Positions 9,402 through 16,109 of a stretch of 64,000 bases of DNA are shown here, in pieces. Numbering within the stretch: the stretch's first letter is position 1; each line of letters begins with the position of its first letter. The stretch covers positions 1-64,000 of the forward strand of contig DATAVR010000120.1 of NCBI GenBank assembly GCA_036267635.1, given 5' to 3'. Below the pieces are notes generated by a model. It ran no database searches. It was not told the origin of the DNA and was given only the letters and a program-made list of their open reading frames with translations. This DNA is from JADGRB01 sp036267635. Lineage in GTDB: Bacteria; Myxococcota_A; Polyangia; Fen-1088. The translations under genes were made by a program, and so were the position numbers.

Positions 9402-10404
9402 CCGGCTCGAGGATGGTCAGGTACCAGGGCGCGGGGTTTCGACAGACGCCGCAGATGAGGCCCACCAACCAGGTGCCGGTCGAGTCGATGCCGGGGAAGC
9501 TGTTGCCGCCGGCGTCCTTCAACGTCGTGAAGTCGAGGACGAACCCCGAGGCGATGTCGGCGGTGTAGAGATCCTCGGCGATGGTCTGCAGATCGAGGAA
9601 CTGACCCTCGAGCTCGGCCGGCGTCTGGCTGTAGTGGCCGACGATCGCGCTGGTGATGTTGGTCCTGGTGTTGTCGGTGATCTGGGCGCCGAGCGCGTTC
9701 GCCCCCAGCTGCCCCCAATCGAGCGTCAGGGCGGCCGTGCCGGCGGGGACGCCGGTGGGGTGCAGGCTGTGCAGGTTGGCGTCGTAGGTGAGGCCGGTCG
9801 ACGTGTTGGTGAGGGTGACGGTCGTGTTGGTGGAGGCGTCGTCGAGCTGGAAGGCCTGCAGCATCCTGATGCCGGTGCCCAGGTTCGCCCCGGTCTGCGC
9901 GGTGATGGCGAACGTCGAGTTGGCCGGCGTATAGGTGGCCGCGTCGAGGTAAGGCCCGGCGAGGGTGGCGTCGATGGGCTCGCCACCGGCGGTGAAGTCG
10001 TTGAACAGGCTCCCTGACGTCTGACCGCCGCTCGGCGCGAACAAAGGCGGCGGGGTGATGGCGATGCTGGACTGGCTGAACGAGTCGTCGATCAGCTGCG
10101 ACTCGAAGGTCGCGACCGGCAGGTTCACCAGCAAGAGGAAGATCGAGTTCAAGTCGGCGACCGGATCGACCGGGTGACCGAGGAAGTCCTGGGTGACGCC
10201 GCCCCAATCGAAGGTCAGGTCTGACATCGACTTGACCTTCACCGGGGAGAGCGTGAGCGTACTGGAAAAGGCGTAGTCGTTCGCCTCGTTCGCCGCGATG
10301 GACCCGTCGGTGCAGGTCAGGCTGGGACTGCCGCTGCCGCAGGCGATGGCCAGCAGAGGGAGCAGAGTCCCCGTCAGGAACAGCAACTTATTGGCGCGTT
10401 TCAT
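9376..10404 (-). CDS. Hypothetical lipoprotein, paralogue of 3790-4791
   Basis: 342 aa. Type II signal peptide, lipobox LAIAC. No named domain. It shares the layout of the 3790-4791 lipoprotein: SSTLTL, SDLTFDWGG, a second LTLDWGQ repeat, SFPGIDSTGTW, a CGVC pair and TILEP near the C-terminus. The LTFDWGG and LTLDWGQ segments suggest two copies of a small beta-sandwich inside one protein. It converges on the MMPL gene with a 26-nt overlap of coding ends and lies 12 nt downstream of an arylsulfotransferase-like gene on the same strand, so it may be transcribed with that gene. Function unknown. Confidence 0.8.
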   Translation of the reverse strand: MKRANKLLFLTGTLLPLLAIACGSGSPSLTCTDGSIAANEANDYAFSSTLTLSPVKVKSMSDLTFDWGGVTQDFLGHPVDPVADLNSIFLLLVNLPVATFESQLIDDSFSQSSIAITPPPLFAPSGGQTSGSLFNDFTAGGEPIDATLAGPYLDAATYTPANSTFAITAQTGANLGTGIRMLQAFQLDDASTNTTVTLTNTSTGLTYDANLHSLHPTGVPAGTAALTLDWGQLGANALGAQITDNTRTNITSAIVGHYSQTPAELEGQFLDLQTIAEDLYTADIASGFVLDFTTLKDAGGNSFPGIDSTGTWLVGLICGVCRNPAPWYLTILEPVKQPCASP

Positions 10405-10416
10405 GGGATCGAAGCG

Positions 10417-11937
10417 TTACTTGGTCGACGGCCCATAAAGGGTGGCACGCTTCTCGAAGAATCCAAAGGTGGTGCGGGTGGACGTGACCTCCTGGACGAC
10501 GGTTCCTCCGCTGTCCACCTCTTCGATCGTGCTCGCTGGCCCGTAGTTGACGATGGTGTTGCCGTTGGGCAGCCGCTGCACGTCGCCGAGCGCCATGACC
10601 TGGATGGCGGGGCTGGCCGTGTAGGACCAGACCTTGGTCGACGTGTTGGCTCCAGTGTCGAGCATGACCTCGAGCGCGGTCGCCCCCGACCCGCTGCCGC
10701 CGCTCGACGGGCTGTTGTTGTTGAAGAGGAGGATGTCGTTCGCGCTGAGAATCTGGAAGCCGTGCTGGCCCCCCTTCCACAGATCGCCGGTGAAGGTGCT
10801 GGTGATCCCGTTGCTTCCGCTCAGAACCCAGACCGTCGCGCCGGTCGTCCGCGAGACCTTCGTCAAGCAGTCGTTGTCGAGATCGGAGAAGATCAGCGTG
10901 TCGTCCGACGGCGAGTACTGGATGTAGTTGACGTGGCAGCTTGCGGTCCCTCCGTGCGCCGTCCTGGCGTTGACCAGGGTGGTGGCCGTGCTGGACGGCG
11001 TCCCGCCCGTCGGGAAGATCTTGATGTCGTCGCAGCCGTTCGTCCCCGTGCCGTAGGTGAAGAAGGCCACGCTGCCGTCGGGCAGCGGCGTCACCTCGTG
11101 GCTGTGGTGCGCGAACGCCGTCGTGAAATCGGTATCGGTCAGCCCATCCATGGTCACGCGGTGCACGTGGTCGGTGGTCATCCCGTCGGGGACGTTGCCG
11201 CTGGCGATCCAGATGTAGTTGCCGTCGTAGCTCATGCGAGCGCCGCAGGCGTCGCTGGTGTCGTCGTACCACCAGACGTAAGAGCCGTCGCTGTCGAAGA
11301 TGAAGGCTGGCGCGTGTCCTGAGGTCACGTACTGGCCGGTCACCACGAAGCCCGGCGCGAGCGCGGCCTTGTTGTTGGTGGTGGTGTCCAACGACGGAAG
11401 ACCATTCAACTGCGCGCCGGTCGCGATGGTGTTGTCGCCGCCCAGGCAGATGCCGCCGCTGCTGGTGACCGAGATCCGGAAGTGGTACGTCTTCGACGGC
11501 TTCATCCCGAGCAGCAGCGTCCGATAGCTCTGCGCGGCGAGATCGACCGGGGCCGTCATCCCGTAGCCGGTATCGAGGCCGAAGTCGATGTGCGCCTCCG
11601 TCGGGCTCGGGAGCGTGGTCGTGAAGGTCACGATGCCGACGGTCGGGATCATCGAGCTCGGCGAAGCCATCGGCGTGATGGTGCAGCTGACGGTGCCACC
11701 GCCGCCCGTCCCGGTTGCGCCGCCCGTCCCGGTTGCGCCTCCCGTCGCGGTTGCGCCTCCCGTCGCGCTCGAACCGCCCGTCGGGCTACTCCCGCCCGTC
11801 GCGCCCGAACCGCCCTCGCCGCTGCCGCCGGAGCTGTTGCTCTTGCCGCAGCCGGGACCGATCGCGAGCAGGCCCACCACCAAGCACCCCCTAAAGCTCA
11901 GAGGCCTCGAGACATGGCGCAGAGACAGGTGGCGCAT
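10417..11937 (-). CDS. Arylsulfotransferase (ASST)-like lipoprotein, copy 1
   Basis: 506 aa. Signal peptide ending IGPGC, probably a lipoprotein, then a Ser/Gly/Thr-rich linker of TGGATG-type repeats (about residues 35-82). The rest fits a six-bladed propeller of the arylsulfotransferase group: repeated SYDGNYIWIA, LPDGSVAFFTYG, SDDTLIFSDLDND and LPNGNTIVNYG blades. His residues in HHSHE, SCHVNY and GGQHGF sit where ASST-family proteins place functional His, but I cannot verify them. If active it would transfer sulfate between phenolic compounds outside the cytoplasm. It is a close paralogue of the next gene upstream (12102-13544). A structural, non-enzymatic propeller is the alternative. Confidence 0.75.
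   Translation of the reverse strand: MRHLSLRHVSRPLSFRGCLVVGLLAIGPGCGKSNSSGGSGEGGSGATGGSSPTGGSSATGGATATGGATGTGGATGTGGGGTVSCTITPMASPSSMIPTVGIVTFTTTLPSPTEAHIDFGLDTGYGMTAPVDLAAQSYRTLLLGMKPSKTYHFRISVTSSGGICLGGDNTIATGAQLNGLPSLDTTTNNKAALAPGFVVTGQYVTSGHAPAFIFDSDGSYVWWYDDTSDACGARMSYDGNYIWIASGNVPDGMTTDHVHRVTMDGLTDTDFTTAFAHHSHEVTPLPDGSVAFFTYGTGTNGCDDIKIFPTGGTPSSTATTLVNARTAHGGTASCHVNYIQYSPSDDTLIFSDLDNDCLTKVSRTTGATVWVLSGSNGITSTFTGDLWKGGQHGFQILSANDILLFNNNSPSSGGSGSGATALEVMLDTGANTSTKVWSYTASPAIQVMALGDVQRLPNGNTIVNYGPASTIEEVDSGGTVVQEVTSTRTTFGFFEKRATLYGPSTK
11702..11773 (-). repeat. 18-bp tandem repeats coding the Thr/Gly linker
   Basis: About four units of an 18-mer (CCGCCCGTCCCGGTTGCG on the plus strand). The first two (11702-11719, 11720-11737) are identical and the next two differ at a few positions. 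They encode the ATGTGG-type linker after the lipobox of the ASST-like protein. Units are multiples of three, so copy number could change without breaking the frame. Confidence 0.8.
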
Positions 11938-12101
11938 AGATCGGCAGTGACACCAGCGCGGAAAACGGCTCGCCCGATCGGCGCTTTTCCGTCGGTGACC
12001 GCGAATACCGCCGCGGTGCGCCGGCTCACTTTCACCTTTCCAGAAAGCGATTCACGGCGGGCCGACTCTGCGCTGCCGGACAGACTTTTGCGATGCGCGT
12101 G

Positions 12102-13544
12102 CTATCTCGGCGGCGGTCCGTAAAGAGTCGCTCGCTTCTGAATGTAACCAAAATTCGTCTGCGTCTTGATCTCCTGCAAGAGGTTCCCGTCCGCGTCGAC
12201 CTCCCGAATCGTCCCCTTCGTCGCGAAGTCGACCATCGTGTTGCCGTTGGGGAGGCGCTGCGCATCGCCGAGCACGTCGTCGTTGAGCCCGGTCCCCTTG
12301 TACGACCAGGTCTCGGTTGCCGTCATGGCCGATAGATCGAGCTTCACCTCGATCGCCTGCGAGCCTGACTGGTCGCCGATCGCGTCGCCCCACATGGTGG
12401 AGCTGCCCGCCGGCCGCAGGCTGTTGTTGTTGAAGATGACGAAGTCGTCGAGGCCGAGGATGTGGAAGCCGTGCTCGCCGCCAAACCAGATGATGGCGCC
12501 GTCGCTGAAGGAGCTGACCGGACCGCCGGTGACGCCGCCGTTCAGCACCCAGACGGTGGCGCCGGTCCGTGTGATCTTGGTGAGGCAGTTGTTGTCGAGG
12601 TCCGAGAAGACCAGCGTGTCGTCCAGGCTGGAGTAGAAGATGGCGTTCACGTGGCAGGCGCCCGAGCCGCCGTGCGCCGTCTTGGCGTTGACCAAGGTGG
12701 TGACCGTCCCGTCCGGCGCGCGCAGCTTGATGTCGTCGCACATGTTCGTCCCGTAGGTGTAGAAGGCGACGGTCTCGTCGGGGAGCACGGTGAGCTGGTG
12801 GCTCAGGCCCGCGAACTCCTCCGAGTGGTCCTCGTCGATCAACCCGTCCATGGAGACGCGGTGGACGTGCGCCGTGTTGCTGGGGACGTCCGCGCTGTTG
12901 ATCCAGATGTAGTTGCCGTCGTAGCTCATCGTCACGCCGGTCGCGTCGCTGCCCGGGACCGTGTACCACCAGACGTAGGTGCCGTCCTTGTCGAGGATGA
13001 ACGCGGGAGCGCCGTTGCCGAGCGTCAGGCTGTACTGGCCCGTCACCAGGAACCCGCCGTAAAGCGCGCTCGCGTCGTTCGTGGTGATGGTGGGGTTCTG
13101 CATTCCGTTCGGCTGCGCGCCGGTGGCGATCGTGTTGTCGCCGCTCGTACAGGTGCCATAGCCGTCTGTCGCCGAGATCTGGAAGTGGTAGGTCCGGAGG
13201 GGCTTCATGCCGAGCAACAACGTTCGGTTGTCCGCCTGGGTGAGGTCGACCGGCGCCGTCATGCCGTACGAGGTGTCGAGCCCGAAGTCGATGTGCGCCT
13301 CCGTCGGGCTCGCAAGCGTCGTCGACCAGGTGACGATGCCGACCGTGGAGATCTTCGGGCTGAGCGAGAAGCTCAGCATGAAGCTGCAGCCGCCGGAGCC
13401 GACGCTGATGATGTCGACGCCGCTGCTGGGGCTTCCATCGTTGGAGCCACCGTCGGTCCTGGAGGCGCTGCTGCCCGAGCTGCAGCCCAAGCCGACCCAG
13501 AGCAGACATCCCCACAGGCTCAGAGGTTTCGACACACGGCCCAT
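12102..13544 (-). CDS. Arylsulfotransferase (ASST)-like lipoprotein, copy 2
   Basis: 480 aa from ATG at 13544 (the frame stays open further upstream but without signal features). Lipoprotein signal ending GLGC, short Ser/Gly/Asp-rich linker, then the same propeller as copy 1. Matched blades include SYDGNYIWINS, LPDETVAFYTYG, DDTLVFSDLDNN, GGEHGFHIL and a near-identical C-terminus (KRATLYGP). By eye the two proteins look roughly half identical over the propeller, so this is a tandem duplication that has diverged, with the linker most variable. The 164-nt gap between the copies shows no convincing structure. The same role as copy 1 is inferred; different sulfate donors or acceptors could explain keeping both. 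Confidence 0.75.
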   Translation of the reverse strand: MGRVSKPLSLWGCLLWVGLGCSSGSSASRTDGGSNDGSPSSGVDIISVGSGGCSFMLSFSLSPKISTVGIVTWSTTLASPTEAHIDFGLDTSYGMTAPVDLTQADNRTLLLGMKPLRTYHFQISATDGYGTCTSGDNTIATGAQPNGMQNPTITTNDASALYGGFLVTGQYSLTLGNGAPAFILDKDGTYVWWYTVPGSDATGVTMSYDGNYIWINSADVPSNTAHVHRVSMDGLIDEDHSEEFAGLSHQLTVLPDETVAFYTYGTNMCDDIKLRAPDGTVTTLVNAKTAHGGSGACHVNAIFYSSLDDTLVFSDLDNNCLTKITRTGATVWVLNGGVTGGPVSSFSDGAIIWFGGEHGFHILGLDDFVIFNNNSLRPAGSSTMWGDAIGDQSGSQAIEVKLDLSAMTATETWSYKGTGLNDDVLGDAQRLPNGNTMVDFATKGTIREVDADGNLLQEIKTQTNFGYIQKRATLYGPPPR

Positions 13545-13775
13545 AATGAACGAAAAGGAAGCGCCATTCGAGATCGTGCCGGCAGCGACGATTCCATGAT
13601 ACCGGAGTCGGCGATGAAGTGAGCCCACCCACGGTCTGCCGGATCGAGCTGACAGATCGTCGCCCGGCGCGCCGCGGAGGTTGTCAGATCGGCGGGATCC
13701 GCGGCGACGAGGCCGAGGCGGCCCTTTCGCCGCGCACTCCGCGCTGGCACAGGGCTCGCAGTGAGAGAGCGCATC

Positions 13776-13967
13776 ATGCGATGGGGGCGCTGGATCGTAC
13801 TGGGCTTTGCCGTGTCTCTGATCGGCGCTCAGATTTCGGGCTGTGACCAGATGCCGCCCATCGACCAAAACTTCGACTCGAGCGTGGGCGAGGACTTCAA
13901 GGCGCCGGCCGCCGACAGCTCGCAGGACGCCGGGAGCGCCGCCGCCGACGCCGCGACCGCTCCGTGA
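13776..13967 (+). CDS. Small lipoprotein
   Basis: 63 aa from ATG 13776 (a GTG at 13761 would add five residues). Hydrophobic signal segment followed by lipobox ISGC, then a 35-residue Asp/Ala/Ser-rich tail with no Cys. GAGAG about 8 nt upstream can serve as a ribosome-binding site. The gene converges on the phosphatase-family gene with only 9 nt between stops. The lipobox makes it credible despite its length; function unknown. Confidence 0.6.
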   Translation: MRWGRWIVLGFAVSLIGAQISGCDQMPPIDQNFDSSVGEDFKAPAADSSQDAGSAAADAATAP

Positions 13968-13976
13968 CCGTTCAGG

Positions 13977-15932
13977 TCAGGGCTTTGCCGCCTCCGAGCC
14001 CTGCTTCGCTCCGCCGCACGGCAGAGCGGCGACCCAGTCGCCCCAGACAATCGGTCCGGTCAGCTTCCTCGCCGCGTCGAGGTAGCGGACGCCGGACGCA
14101 ATCTGGAAGTGCAGCAGCGTGCGGATCCCCTCTCTGGTCGGAAGCGACGCCGCCTGGCCACAGGTCGACCGCACCGTCGCCGGTCCGCCGGCCAGCGCCT
14201 CGCCGAGCACGCGCCCTGCCAGCCGCCCCCGGCTCGGCATCTCGAGGCCGAGGATTCGCGCCAGCGTCTGCGCGATGTCGGCGTTGCCGGCGGGCGCCCG
14301 GTCGACGAAGCCGCGTTTGAAATCGGGGCCGAAGGCGATCATCGTGTTGGTGACGTCGGCGCGCCCGAAGCTGCCGTGCGTCCCCTGCCCCTGCTGGAGC
14401 GTGGTATCCGAAACGTCGACCTGGGTGCGAAGCGCGTCTCGAGGATCGAGGCTGAACGTCTTGAGCGCCACGACGATCGACGGCCTCGGCAGGAGCGCGC
14501 GCCCCACGAGGTTGATGTCGCGCAAGCTGAGCGCGCCCGGCACGGCGTTCTGCGCCCCATCGACGAAAACGCCGTCGACGTAGTCCTGTCGGAGAAGAAA
14601 CGCCGCGACGTCGGCGATCGCCGCGCGATCCCCGTCGGGCACGTAGATGAGATCCGATCCGCCGTTGGCCGCGACGACGACCTTGGCCTGTCTCGGCGTC
14701 GCCAGCGCGCAGTCGCGCGCGATGAGGCCGTTGCCGAGCGACGGGTGCCCCCCGACCTCGATCTGCGCCAGCTCCTTCACCCCGCCGGCGCCGACCCGCG
14801 CCTGGTCCGGATCGCAAAGCCGCAGCCCGAGGTGTCCCGCGACATCGATCGCCACGAAGCCCGGCGGCAGATCGCCGGCCCGGACGTCGGGCAGGTGCGC
14901 CTTCGTCGAGCCGCTCGCCGACCGACGTCCGTCGGCGTCGACCTCGCGCCGGCTCACCGTCGAAAAGCCGTGATCCGAGGTGACGAAGAGGTCGGTGATC
15001 GGGGCGAGCGCGGGGTCGCTCTCCAGCGCCGCCAGGATCTGCCGCAGGGTCTGGTCGGCGTTGTGAACCGCGGCCCTCGACGTTGGTCCGTTGATCCCCG
15101 GCGACAGCTCGCCCAGGCTGTCGCCCTGATTGTGCTGGGTGGCGTCCGGATCGCGCGACCAGAAGATCAGCACGAACGGCTTCCCGCGCTTCTTGAATTC
15201 GGGGAGGATCACCTTGGTGACGGCGTCGGCGAGGAACTGCTGCTGGCGGACGTTGGCCACCCGCGTCCCGGGATTGTGGCGGTCGCCCGAATAGCCGTTG
15301 TCATCGGGGGTCTGCGGTCTGCCGTTCGTCCGCGGCGGCAGCGCCGTGCCGCCGAGCGCCGTCTTCATGACCGCCGCGATCGTCGGATCGAGCGGCAGGC
15401 CCCTCCCCGATCCCGTGCGATCGTCGATGAAGATCGTCGCTGACGGCGAAGCAGCGCTCCCCTCCCCGACGTCCTGGACCAAGGTCGGCCCAAGCTTTCC
15501 GACCGCCGCCGTGCTGAACCCGTGGGCCCGGGCGACCGCCAGCAGGCTCGTCTCGCCGAGGTAGTTTCCGCCCGTCTGGGCGTCGAGGGCGGCCAAGACC
15601 TCATCGTCCTCGATGAAGGGCGTCCCGCTGTTGGCGATCGTCGCGCCGGTGTAGAGCGTGTTGGCGAAGTCGCCCGTGTCGCCGAGCTGATGGCCGGTCG
15701 CGATGGCCGAGGCGTTGGCGGTCGTCACCGTCGGGAACAGCGAATGGCTGTTGACGAAGAAGACGCCCTCGTTCTGCAACCGCACCAGGGTCGGCGCGTC
15801 GGTCGGGTTGAGCGAGCCGGGACGCAGCCCGTCGGCCACGAAGATGACGACGTTGCGCGGACGGCTTCGGGCCTCCGCCGGCCCGCCGGCCGCCGCAATC
15901 GCGAAGAGGCAGGCGGCGGCACGGAGCTTCAT
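13977..15932 (-). CDS. Secreted alkaline phosphatase superfamily hydrolase (type I phosphodiesterase-like)
   Basis: 651 aa from ATG at 15932, chosen because MKLRAAACLFAIAAAGGPAEA is a proper Sec signal peptide; the frame extends upstream without one. Starts with VVIFVADGLRPGSL (first metal-binding Asp) and PTVTTANASAIATG, where a Thr serves as nucleophile in this superfamily. Later WSRDPDATQHNQGD and TSDHGFS supply the remaining metal ligands (Asp, His, Asp-His). So the two-metal phosphatase/phosphodiesterase site looks intact. Likely hydrolyses phosphate mono- or diesters in the periplasm or outside; the substrate cannot be told. Divergent from the repeat protein at 16110, with two palindromes in the shared upstream region. 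Confidence 0.85.
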   Translation of the reverse strand: MKLRAAACLFAIAAAGGPAEARSRPRNVVIFVADGLRPGSLNPTDAPTLVRLQNEGVFFVNSHSLFPTVTTANASAIATGHQLGDTGDFANTLYTGATIANSGTPFIEDDEVLAALDAQTGGNYLGETSLLAVARAHGFSTAAVGKLGPTLVQDVGEGSAASPSATIFIDDRTGSGRGLPLDPTIAAVMKTALGGTALPPRTNGRPQTPDDNGYSGDRHNPGTRVANVRQQQFLADAVTKVILPEFKKRGKPFVLIFWSRDPDATQHNQGDSLGELSPGINGPTSRAAVHNADQTLRQILAALESDPALAPITDLFVTSDHGFSTVSRREVDADGRRSASGSTKAHLPDVRAGDLPPGFVAIDVAGHLGLRLCDPDQARVGAGGVKELAQIEVGGHPSLGNGLIARDCALATPRQAKVVVAANGGSDLIYVPDGDRAAIADVAAFLLRQDYVDGVFVDGAQNAVPGALSLRDINLVGRALLPRPSIVVALKTFSLDPRDALRTQVDVSDTTLQQGQGTHGSFGRADVTNTMIAFGPDFKRGFVDRAPAGNADIAQTLARILGLEMPSRGRLAGRVLGEALAGGPATVRSTCGQAASLPTREGIRTLLHFQIASGVRYLDAARKLTGPIVWGDWVAALPCGGAKQGSEAAKP

Positions 15933-16028
15933 GGAGCTCGACCATACCTCCGCGCGTGACCGGTGACACGACGCGGAGGGCGACCATGCGCCGACGCCCG
16001 CCTCGACGATCTGGGAATTGGTCCGCGC

Positions 16029-16070
16029 GGTGATTCGGATCACCGGCCGCGGACGTTGTCCCTGGACAAC
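16029..16070. promoter_or_regulatory. Two adjacent palindromes between divergent genes
   Basis: GGTGATTCGGATCACC at 16029-16044 has perfect 6-bp arms, and GTTGTCCCTGGACAAC at 16055-16070 has perfect 7-bp arms. They lie in the 177-nt gap between the phosphatase-family gene and the repeat protein. Symmetric sites of this size are typical of dimeric repressor operators. Neither is followed by a T-run, so a terminator is unlikely. Confidence 0.45.
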
Positions 16071-16109
16071 CCGATGCCGTGAGCCAGAGTTTTCCAACGA
16101 GGTGACAGC

